34,433 nucleotides of DNA, from NCBI GenBank assembly GCA_014885115.2, contig WKLE02002986.1:1-34433 (forward strand), written 5' to 3'. This DNA comes from Asterionellopsis glacialis (Eukaryota > Bacillariophyta > Plagiogrammaphyceae > Rhaphoneidales > Asterionellopsidaceae). Below are positions 1-11,200 of the stretch, one piece after another (the first letter of the stretch is position 1; the number at the start of each line of letters is the position of its first letter). Made by a program: the position numbers and the translations under genes. A model generated the notes under the pieces. It saw only the letters and a program-made list of their open reading frames with translations, did not search any database and was not told the DNA's origin.

Positions 1-102
1 CTCTATATTCAGAATACGCCTCATTATAATCTAATCCCATCTGTGCTACCTCAGATGGTTGGTGGAGGTTGCGGGACTCACGATTCTGTACGTCTTCCAA
101 CA
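1..102 (-). repeat. 3' LTR of the copia element, partial
   Basis: These 102 bases repeat positions 4013-4114, with differences at 82 (G versus C) and 99 (A versus G). The inner boundary is TTCCAACA at the right end, the inverted counterpart of the TGTTGG that begins the full LTR at 3826. The rest of the LTR lies beyond the window start. Confidence 0.93.
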
Positions 103-111
103 CTCTCCCTT
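103..111 (-). other. Polypurine tract of the copia element
   Basis: On the minus strand this reads AAGGGAGAG immediately before the LTR start TGTTGGAAG. A purine run abutting the 3' LTR is where plus-strand DNA synthesis is primed in LTR retroelements. Here it also lies inside the open polyprotein frame. Confidence 0.75.
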
Positions 112-3100
112 CAGGAGTTCCGCCACTCATATACTTATCCTCACCTACAAATGCCTTGATATGTTTCTTGAACAATGGTCCTGGTAGATGCTTTGTAAAT
201 ACGTCTGACGTCATGTCGTCTCCTTTCTTCCAATAACATTCAATAATTCCAGCTTCCCTTAATTCCCGTAAGAAATATTGTTTAACTTCAACATGTCTCA
301 ATCTTCCTCCTACTGTCCAGTTATGTGTTATGTCTTTTGCACCTTTATTGTCAATTTCCAGTTTCATTTGTAATTTCACTTTCAACCCTAAACAGTTCAA
401 AATTTGCATCACTAAAATCATGTCCATGGCACAGTTCACTGCTGAGAACAATTCAGCTTCTGTCACTGACAAAGCCACGATTGGCATCAGTTTGCTTCTG
501 ATTGATGTAGGCGCTCTGTTCAGAAATGTTGATCATCCGTTGATGCTTTTCCTTGACTCATCTTTGGCATAATCAGAATTGCTCATTCCAGTTATTTCAA
601 ATAGGAAATTTCTTGTGCCATCCCATATTCCTTTAGGTTTCAACAATAATCCACGCTCGGCAGTATTCACGACATATTTCATTGCTCTTTTCATTGCGGT
701 AATGTGCGGTTCCATTGTACGACTCATTATCATGGAACATTCTTTTGTACAATTCAAAACATCAGGACGAGTCCATCTCATCATGTGAAGCATCTTCCCA
801 ACTCCTTTCCTGAAGAATGTATGTCTCTCCTTGGACACTGTGACCTTGTTCTCTCCCTTGCTCAGAATGCTTCCTGGCTCTGCCGGAGTCTTTGGTACCT
901 TCCCATGATCGTCCAATTCAAATTCGTCCCAAAAACTTTGTATCATGACTGGTTGCGTAAGTTTTACCCATCGATTGATCCAATTTCTATGAATCTTGCA
1001 ACCCACATATTCTTTCATCTCTCCTAATTGGTTGCAATTGAATAATGTCATCATCTTGTCTCAGGCTTCAATGGCAAGTTCCTTGGGTCCTGCTATCAGG
1101 CAGTCATCAACCCAAGATATCCAAACAATCAACCTGTTGTTCACCCATCTGAAATACAAACATGGATCAGCTTTGTTGCAATCATATTTCATGAACTGTA
1201 GAGCTTCCAATAACTCTTTCCAGAACTGTGCTACTGCTTGTTTCAATCCATAAATTGTCCTTAGTAGCAATAATACAACATTTGGTGGATAGAACTTTTC
1301 CATTCCTTGGGGAACATCCATATACAGCTCTTCTCCTCAATCAAATCGTCCTGTGAGGAAAGCACCTTTGACATCCAATAGTTCAGCCCACCAGGCTGCC
1401 ATTACCATCAATATTAGAACTATTCTGACAGTGACATTGTTCACAACCGGTGCTGATACATCATCTTTACTGTAATGTACCCCTTCTTCTTGTTCATATC
1501 CTCTTGCGTTTAGTCGGGCACGGAGTGTTCCATCTGATTTCTTCTTCATTGCCCATGTTGAGCTCAAGATTTTAGCATCAGGAGGCAATTTGTCCTTATC
1601 TTTTGGTTCCCAAATCTGGTTTTCCACAGATTTATTGTGTTCAGTGTCTACAGCATCCACCCAGTAGGGCCTATCTGGGGTCTTCATTGCCTCATCATAC
1701 TTCATGACTTTCAGCTCACTTGTGTGTGAAAATCCACCTCCCAGAGCTGCTCCAATCATGCTTGTATTGTATGCTGCCTCTAATTCTTCAATGCAGGGTA
1801 CGTGATTATTGGAGAACAATTGTAGTTCATTTAATTCTTTCATCTGTGCATAGAATCTTTCTTCTGCTGGTGTAGATGTTATTGTTTGCTGGTAGGAATT
1901 GTCGAGGTTGGAATGCAAAGTCTTGTAGTCCTGAAATTGGACTGGTGATCTGACTGCTCTCCCTGATCTCGTTGTAGGTGCACCATCATTCTCTCCCTCA
2001 ACTGCAACAGGATCAGCTTCATCATCTTCTTCTTCCTCTGATTTGGATTCCCTCATCTCTGTGGCATCAGGCACATCTTCAATTGAGGGCATGTTACCAG
2101 GTTCTTCTTGCTCAAATGGTAATGGTAACATATTGTCATCACTAGCATCCAACTGCTTTTGAAAGTACATCCGTTTCAACCAAGTTACATTGTGCGTTTT
2201 GTAAATCTGCCTACTTGGTGGATGCAGCATATCATAGCAATCACCCTCATGATCCTTGGTGTACCCAACAAACATGCAAGGAAGTCCACGATCGCCAACT
2301 CTTGGTGTTGTCTTCTTCTTAAGTGTGACAGTGCCTGCTTCTCCCCAAGTCCTCAAATACTTCACAAACCGGGGTTCGTTACCAAAGAAATGTTTGTACC
2401 TGGTCATAATCTGTCCATCAATCTTAACTGTCACAAGACCATCCAGCAATGTAACTGTTTCAAATGCCTTTGGAAAAATTTGTTAACGCATTGGCTTTGG
2501 CACATTCGCATGATACATCATTGCTCTTCCTTTATTGGCCAACACTGCAAATCCAAGTTCAGCTAAATAGTTTTGCTGAGGAGTATTTCACACAGTGTAT
2601 TCAAATGTAATGTCAAACTTCCAATTGTTGCTTTCTGCGCGTTGCTGTAGTCTCTTATTCTCACCTGCGTTATCCATCCTCATATGTTTGACAATCAACT
2701 TGTTGTTCTTCCATTTTTGGATTTGTTCCAATGTTGGTTCTACCATGCCATTTTTGGTTGCAAAGAAGCAACTGAACTTGAGATTGGTTTGTTCGTTGAC
2801 CATGATTCTCCAGTGCCTTTTGGAGTGCACCAGTGGTCCTTCCTTTTTACCTTTTACAGTAGCGATGTCTAAAAATATTTGCTCAGCATTTACATTTGCC
2901 GGCACATGGTTGCTGTCTTTGATTACATTCTTTTGCTTGGCCTTGCCAACACTGCAGGCTTTGCATGGTTGCATCAATCCTCGGCCACCAAACTTTTCGT
3001 TCCTTGATTTTTCAGGACATTGGTTTGCTTTATGCCCTTCTTTCTTGCACCTGTAACACACTATCTTTCCATCGTCGGCACTTGATAGTCCAATCTTGGT

Positions 3101-3825
3101 GTCAGCACTTGTAGTTCCTTTATTTCCATACATTGTTCTGTATAATTGATTCATCGCTTCTTGCAAATCTTTGATTCTCAGCGAGGTTTCTTTGCTCCTC
3201 TGCTCACAGGTTAACACTGTGCTATACTCTGCCGGTGCATTCTCGAGCACGGTTGCTATCTTCTCTTCTTCAGGCAACTGAAATGTTGCAGTGTTGTACT
3301 TCTTTTCAATTCCACTGATTGCTTCAAACAAATTCCCAGGATCTTCCTCTTTCTTCATACTTATGGCATTCAATGCCCTTCTCAATTCAATCTTGGACAC
3401 CAGATCTTGTGGTACATATTTCTTGAATAATGAGTCAACTACCATATACACCAATCCACTTGGCCATTCAGATGTTCTTGCTTGGTAAACCATGCCAATC
3501 AGCGACTCACTCATAAAGGCCATGGTGAGATTAGCAACTGCTATCACATTCATCTTCTTTGCTTTCTCTTGCTTCTTTCCTTCTTCAGTAGCTGCATCCA
3601 CTATTGCATATTCGCTACTCGGCAAATTCAGGTCCTTCATCTTCTTGATGCTCTCAGCAAAGCCATACACTGCTGCATATGCAGTGAATTGCATCCACCA
3701 GACCTGAAAATCCTTGTGCTCTCCTCTGAAGGTTGGGAGCTGCACTGACTTTGTTGACATGTCATTGTTCATTGTCACACACCTTCAGTCCTAGCCTCAG
3801 GACTCTCCCTTTATACTTCGAAGTA

Positions 3826-4114
3826 TGTTGGAGGGCTCCTAAGGCTCCTAGTAATATGTTGATAATAATAGTAACAGATTTACTTTTCCTAAAATTATGA
3901 CTACTAATTTATATTTTCTAATTCCTAAAGTTTTCTAAAGATTTCTTTTCTTGTCTCCAGACGTGTTCTCTGGCACACGACTCCTAGTGGGAGACCACAG
4001 CGTCCATCCATTCTCTATATTCAGAATACGCCTCATTATAATCTAATCCCATCTGTGCTACCTCAGATGGTTGGTGGAGGTTGCGGGACTCACCATTCTG
4101 TACGTCTTCCGACA
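3826..4114 (-). repeat. 5' LTR of the copia element, complete
   Basis: This 289-base LTR is bounded by TGTTGGAGG at 3826 and TTCCGACA at 4114, the imperfect TGTTGG/CCAACA ends usual for copia LTRs. The right part (4013-4114) repeats 1-102. A minus-strand TATAAAT at 3913-3907 could be its TATA box. The 3826 boundary was chosen from the terminal inverted repeat because the other LTR copy is cut off. Bases 4115-4119 (TTCAG) would be the right target-site duplication if it is five bases long. Confidence 0.8.
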
Positions 4115-5243
4115 TTCAGTCTGTCTCACCAATTTGCTAGAGATCACTGGGTTTGTGGGTAAGAACAAACGTTCTTGTACAAGATGCAAGCATTGTGAAT
4201 AAATTATGATGATTGTTACTGTTATGCTAAACTAGGAAAATAGTAGATATATGCTTTTATTGAATATTAATTATTTAAAATTAAGAAGCTATGACTTACT
4301 CAAATATTATATGTCGATGACTGGCTAGAGCAAACGAGCACAGCACGAACAATCCAAAGTTCAATGTAAATGCGGCTTGGAGCTGCAACCTGAAATCTCC
4401 CGCGCATTTCTCTAGACTATTTCTCTGATGGATAAGGTACTGTACGTCGCAGTCCTACATTGTGTTTCCAGAGAATTTCCGATGGGAAACATTCAGCGAA
4501 CTAGTGAATAAAAGTATGGTGTGAACGGAAAATTTCAGTTCATGTAGAAACCCTATACTGTTCAAGTCAAATGAAATGCATCCGGGATTGCACTATTCAA
4601 ATTGATGATCATAGTATGAATTTATAAGCCAGTAAGTAGCTTTCTAATCACGAATACATTATGTCAGATGAGTCCCTATTAACTTTTACAAAAGCACTTC
4701 AAATTTGTAATTTTGGTAATGAATATTCACACACTGTAGAAACGACCATTTCCCACTATCATGTTTGATTTTTCATTGTATAGGTGAACGTTTATTTGTA
4801 TACGATTGACGAATTTTGATGGAGATTAAAAATAAAAAATTTGATGGTACTACCAGTACGGAAGTAAACCAGTTTTCAATCAAAGTATTTTCTACTCTCT
4901 ATGATATTCTCTAGATTTTCACTCACTTGTCTGGCAGAGTTGTCGTACGGCACAAAGTGTGTGTCGCATACTCCCCGTGTCTCTTCAGTCCCTTGTTGGC
5001 TCCACCCGCCTCTCTCTCTGTACTTGTAGCACTCTTGAGCAAACGCTATTGTGGTACTTACTTATTGGAGAAACTATAACTGCCCATCTCCCACAACCAG
5101 GCTAGCTACTACCGTTGTTATAACGAATCTGCACCATCTGATAATCCAAACGGTGTGCAGTTTAGTTACAGTCGAAAGGGATCGATCAAGAAATTGAGAA
5201 TACAATTCTTGGTGACGTTCCATCATTCCATATAGAATATCAA
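4115..5243. other. Spacer between the copia element and the STAND gene
   Basis: No coding region is supported here. It should hold the promoter and 5' leader of the gene starting at 5244. A pyrimidine-rich stretch lies at about 4920-5040, and a short imperfect inverted repeat (CAAGAAATTG ... CAATTCTTG) lies just upstream of the start codon around 5188-5212. No clear TATA box stands out. Confidence 0.5.
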
Positions 5244-8200
5244 ATGTCTCAGCAACAACAACTACCACCACGACAACCCTACAATCTCATGGAACGTATG
5301 GGGAGTGATGGATATGATGATGATGATTCGTATGAAGATAATGATTATGTCATGCGGCGATACGACAAATCTCAACCATCGTTAGAAACTGATGATGATG
5401 AATCCTCCTCGGAATCATCCTCATCTTCTTCGACTTCGTCAGGTTCGAATGATGATGACGACTCATCATCTTCGTCCTCTTCCAATTCTTCTTCCTCTGG
5501 TGCATCGGATGATGATGCTGAGGAGGAGGAGGAATCCGCATCTGATGATTCCGATTCTCAACATTCATCAGATGCCGAATCCTTCTCGAACTATTCACGA
5601 CCACCTTCGTCCAATCGTTCCACATCCTCCTCCTTGGCATCCTCTAATAAGAATAATAATAGCAATAATAAAATGCAGCAACAATTGTCTTTGAATGCTG
5701 CCGTGGAAGCAAACCAAGTTGGTGATGATGATGGTAGTCATCATCATGAAGAACAAATACTACAAAGAAGCGATACTGAAAAGGATGATGAAAAAGAACA
5801 AGACGACAATGATGATGATGAAGAAGACGACATCGAACACTCGCATGCAAATTCACATCACCAAGACGAAGAAGAAGAATCATCATCATCTTCTTTAGAT
5901 TCCGATGACGACGAATCTGCATCCACATCTGAAATATCACGAACATCAAGTCACAGTCGAATCAGTGCCAGTACTTCCTTTAGTCAATCATCTTCGATAG
6001 TATCCAGTCAACATCAACGTCAACCTTTAAATCCATACGCCGAAGAAGAGGAAGAAGATGACGAGGACGACGAGGACGAACATTCACAGCAATCACAAGA
6101 AGAAGAAGGAGATTCGGATGACGATGAATCATCGACATCTGAATTATCCAGAACATCGAGTCATAGTCAAATCAGTGCAAGTACTTATAGTCGATCTACA
6201 AGTCAACACCAACGTCAACCTTTAGATCCATATGCCGAAGAAGAAGAAGACGAGAGCGAGGACGAGGAGAGGGAACATAGGTCAATAGCCTCATCCAAAT
6301 CATCATCATCCTCCAGAAGTCATAGTAGTATAAGTGAAAGTATTACGAGTAGTCAATATCAACATGACTTACAACCACCTCCTATACCGAAAAGAGGACC
6401 TGAAAGTGAAGATGAAGAAGATGATCCAGATCGTGAAACACCCATTAGTTACAGTCGTGAATCCTACAACAGTCCATCCTCTTCCAATCATGAAAACCGT
6501 GCTCATCCTCATGGATCTGAAAGTGAAAATGAAGAAGAAGATGATGATCGTGAGGCACCTTTTAATTATAGTCGTGAATCCTACACTCCAACCTCCTCCG
6601 ATCATGAAAACCGTGTTTCCAAGAACAATCAAGATTCTGACGACGATTCATCTTATTCATCATCGTCGTCGTCGGGTTCAAGTAATAGTGATTCTTCTTC
6701 AGGTTCATCATCATCAGGCTCTTCGTCGTCCTCTTCCAACAGTGCTGGTGATGATGACGCAGACCATGATTCCTTTAAAAGTGGTCATGGAGGCGAAGAA
6801 GAAGATTATGAGTATGAAGATTCAAGAGATGGTGATTTACGACGTAGTGGTGCTAGCGATAGTGATTCGTCTGCATCATCCAGCAATAGCACCAGTAGTC
6901 GTGAAACCTTTCATTCTTCTAGAGAAACACCTTCCGACGATGACGATGATGATACAAGAAGCAATGGACCTCTCATTTCGACATCCACACCTTCTGTGGA
7001 ACTTGTAGAGGGACCCCATGGTGGTAATGATGGTGAGCAACAACAAGAACAACATGGACCGGAATATGATTCCGAAGGCGAACCATCCTTGGGTGAAACA
7101 TCTCAAAGTAGTAGTAGTGATGGAAGTGATAGCAGTCGTAGCCATTCCACTAATAATAGTGGTAGTAGGAGCGAAAGAAGTAGTAGTAGTAACTCTCAAA
7201 GAAGAATGCAACTTCATGTACGTCCTCAATTACAAGTACCATTGCAACGGCAAGAGGATAATGATGACAATGCCAATCATGGTGTACAGTATGCTGCTGC
7301 TCGAGTACCGCCACCACCTCCACCACCAGAATCGTATAGTACCGAGGGTGAGTATGAAACGAATAATGCTGATCAAGAGGCAGAACCATCCTTTTCCACA
7401 GTTGGACAAGGAGAAGAAATTACAGTCACAGCACAACCAAAAGAAAATGAAATATCGGAATCCTCTTTATCTATAAGTCAACTTGGCAGCAATGGCCCAG
7501 ATTTTCAACAACCACAACAGACTACAAGAGACATTGGATCATCATCTTCCTTATCCACAAGTCAATTTGGTGAAAGAAACGAAGTTCTCGAGGACGAAGT
7601 GTCAGAAGAGGAGGAGCAAGAAGAATCAGAGACAGATGAACCATCCACAACACCATCATCACGACGAGAATACAACATGTCATCCGGGTCCATATCCAAT
7701 CAACCAATTATAGAAGAAGGGGAGGAAGATTTGTTGTCGGAAGAGGAATCACAAGAAGAAATGTCGGAAGAAGGAGAGTCATCGGAAGATGAGGAAGAAT
7801 CTGTAGAGGATGATAGTTCGAATGAAAAATCAGAAGAGTACGACGACTACAGTCATGATGAAGATTCCAATTATACACCGAAAGAAGAATGGAAAGTACG
7901 ACATGGTCAACATGATCATTTACAAAATTTACCAGAAGACGGTGTAGTCATATCAGCTGATACAGATCAACGATCTACAGTATCCTCACTTCGGACACCT
8001 GTAGTTGAGCGTGATACACGCGATGCAAGTCAGGAGGGTAAACGGGAGCGTTATTTGGAACGGGAACGGCAACGGCAACGTGAGCAAGCAGAAGAAAGAC
8101 GTCGTGGTGGTGGTGGTGAGACTCCTCAAACTCCAACCCAACAACAACGATCATCCTTATGGCGAGATAGTAGTCATAGTGTTAGAAGTAGTGGGAGTTT

Positions 8201-11200
8201 ACAGTCAGCATCCATTGATGATAGCCAAAATACAACAACAACATCGACACGTAAGGGAGGGGCCAAATTAAAGGCATTAGAGAATATGAGAGTTATTCTT
8301 AGATATGCATTATCAAAGGTCCATCCAAACTCAACACCACCACGAAAGAATATACGGCGACAACTTGATCCATCAAGTCTTCGTGGACCATTCTGTGGTG
8401 AACGAAGTGACCATGAACATAGTGCGCAGCATGGTAACGTTGAAGATGGTGACGAAGATTCTCCTCCTGTCAAACCTCCTAATGAACCTAAAATATCAAC
8501 AGCTCATAGTATATTGCATGGTTATGAAGCTCTTGTGAACGTATTGCTTCATATTTCGGATGAATTAGAATTTTGGAGTGTATTTGGTAAAACAACATCT
8601 ACAGAATCAGTTGTTGTATCGCCAGATGCACTTGATGCTGTCTTGACTCATGCACCGAACCTAGAATCCTCGTTACGACAAATTCAACCAATCTTAGAAG
8701 AGAAATTACGGCGAGAACAACAACAAAAGGAGAGTGGCATTATTGAAGATGAAGAAGAGAATGACACGATGCATATTCTTATGGAAAGAATCAATCTGTT
8801 GGTACCGTTGTTGGCAGAAATTGCTTTCCTCGTTTGTCAACGACAGGAATGGACATCCCGCTCGGAAACTTCCTTTGTCACTCTCGTAGAACTGTTGGAA
8901 CGAACTGCGGGTGATATTTTCTGTGAATACAACCATCGTGCACAACCCACTCACCGGCTGTCGAACAAACTGAGACGAGCATGGCATGCCACCGGTCATG
9001 CAGAAGAACTCAAAACTCTACACTTTTCAACCAAGGATATGTGGCTTTTCCGACAAGTGTGTTATGAAGTCCTCATTAGTACTGACCATTGGTGTCCCAA
9101 TAAGAAAGATTTAGCATTGATTTGTGAGGTGGGTGGTTCTACATATCGAAGTGATTCAAACACACCCAAGAGATCACGTCGAAGTAGTCTTAGTAATCGT
9201 AGTGCTCGTGATACTGGCGATCGTGGTACCGACGACGGGGACGATGAGGATTCACATTTGAAAAGGTATGCACCTATACCACCGATGGCATTCGATGTAA
9301 TGGAAAAGGTACAAGGTGAACCATTGAAACGCCCTCATGCCATGACCAGTATACTCCGGCGAATCTTACCACCACATGCTATGAGAGATACTGAATTATT
9401 GGATGAATATCCTATGCGTGCAACTCTTCGGAACCCTGTTAGCAATTCTACCAATATGGTAGCCGTTACTGGCTGCCCTGAAATATGGAATGATCAAGAA
9501 TCCTTGGGGATGGGAGGTGTGGGCAAAAGTACCATGGCTGCCATGGTGGCATCACATCCAGATGTGTCTCGGTACTTTAAGGATGGTATTGCATGGGTCT
9601 TTATGGGGAGTCAAGAACTAAATTACAAACGATACGTGGAATGCTTACAAGAACTATGTTCTCAACTAGTATTCTGTGATACTATCCCACTTTTTGCGGA
9701 ATTGGTACGAGTACCCCTAGAAGCCAAGAGTGCCCGTGATCGGCGGGAGGAGGGTTTCATGGTGTACGCGCGAGATACTGTAGCAGAATTGTTGCAAATG
9801 AGAAATGTATTGATTATTTTGGATAATGTGAATTTTAAATCTGACCTCCAATGGTTCCAATTCGGCCCGACTTCTTCAGTATCTACCACGTCTTTGATGA
9901 TGCCCCGTAGTCGACGAAGATCGTCATTGGATAACGCTGAAACGGTGGACAATACAAGTATGACTTCACTACGGGAAGCCTTTGCATCTAGTGTTCTGAT
10001 TACCACTCGACGAAGAGATCTGTTGCCGCCTGCAGACTCAGTGGAGATTAATCTTTTAGATGAATCTGAGGCTATGGAATTACTTTTACAAGAATCAGGA
10101 CAAACATCAAAACATATCAGGGCAGGAGTAGATGATGCCAAGGCCGTATTAAGAGTTTGTGCGAATCATCCCCTTGCTGTCAAGTCTGTTGGTCGATGGC
10201 TCAGTCTCAAGCATGTGACGTCTGGTGCTGTGGACAGTGTAGAAGAAATCAATGAGGACGTAGCCAAATCTATTGACAAAATTGTAGCAAGTGGTGATTT
10301 GAGACGAGGAGATATGATGTACGAAATTCTAAGCATGAGTTTTTCTCCTGCTGTCAACGGCAAGCCAACACTTGTCATTAAGTTTTGCTTTGCCGCATTC
10401 GTGGCTGTATTCTGCCAAGAAGACTATCACTCACTCTTTTCTCCACCTGAAGTTCCACCAACGATTCCAATGCTCTTGGCTGAGATGCTATTTGAAACCT
10501 TGTTAGAACTCGAAGAAGATTTGCTATTTCAAGAAGGAAGTTTGTTTTATACCCAACGGCGAGAGGCAACTATGCTGATACCCGAAGCACTGTCAGCATT
10601 GGGTGTGATGAAGGTTATATCAGCATATAACGACGACGAAGACGAAGATAAAATGACTGACAATTCTCGTCTTAACATTATGGAGGATCAGAAGTACATC
10701 CAAATTATGCATCAATTCCATATTGAGTACGGTGAATACCTCTTAGGAGAGGAGAGCGTCCTTAAAGAGATGACCAGAGATTTTGAACGGCGTTGGAATA
10801 GAGAATTTGTCAAGGCGTATTTGTCCACCTGTAGTGATTGGGATACACAGCTTCCCGACGCTTCACGCGATTATTGTGTTGAAATGATTATCTCACACAT
10901 GATCCGTGCAGAAATGTATGACGAAGCTGCTAAACTTGTGGGAGATGAAACTTTTGCGCGAGGCCGCCTTTATACTATGGGACGAAATAATGCTGCTCGC
11001 CAACATATCACGGACTGTGAAGCACTTTTTGCCAAACTCCGAGAAGAGCGTGATCCTCCGCTTTCAAAGCGTGAAGCTCAAAAGGTGCTGGAACGTGCCT
11101 ACCGCGCTTTGGGTGAACTCCTTACTACCGAACAAGCTAGGAATGACGCCGAAGAACGACGTAACTTGGCTGTAGATGCTGGACATGCTCATTATGAACT

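Larger units (their letters stand above)
1..3772 (-). pseudogene. Copia Gag-Pol polyprotein, interrupted by stops, protease deleted
   Basis: One reading frame can be followed from an ATG at 3772 to the window edge with no frameshift. In order it shows a Gag domain; a CCHC zinc knuckle (about 3014-3058, CYRCKKEGHKANQC); the last part of the integrase zinc motif (CKAC); the integrase core with LDIATVKG, DNAGEN (about 2658-2684) and NTPQQN with its downstream glutamate; the integrase C-terminus; reverse transcriptase with WVDD (about 1101-1113); and RNase H up to the TKHLPG motif. The aspartic protease (DTGA-type) and the start of integrase are absent: the sequence passes from just after the knuckle to CKAC near 2975-2985. 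In-frame stops lie at 2588-2590 (TGA), 2483-2485 (TAA), 1337-1339 (TGA), 1061-1063 (TGA) and 533-535 (TGA). A GTG two codons upstream (3778) is not needed as a start. Confidence 0.9.
1..4114 (-). mobile_element. Decayed Ty1/copia LTR retrotransposon, CoDi-like, missing protease
   Basis: Two copies of the same LTR sequence flank a minus-strand polyprotein reading frame with Gag, integrase, reverse transcriptase and RNase H in copia order. The left LTR is cut by the window start, so about 187 bases and the left target-site duplication lie outside. The 102 visible bases match the right LTR with two differences, which points to a fairly young insertion. The polyprotein has five in-frame stops and lacks the protease and the first part of integrase, so the copy cannot be autonomous. 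Assignment to copia rests on domain order and motifs. The link to diatom CoDi elements is an inference from the look of the protein. Confidence 0.93.

Noticed and set aside
5350..8473. Many plus- and minus-strand open frames overlapping the STAND gene's N-terminal half
   Set aside because: They are products of GAT/GAA/TCA codon repeats read in other frames (Met-, His- or Arg-rich translations) and show no domain.
9662..10569. Long minus-strand open frames opposite the NB-ARC domain
   Set aside because: They are antisense shadows of a conserved coding region; no motifs.
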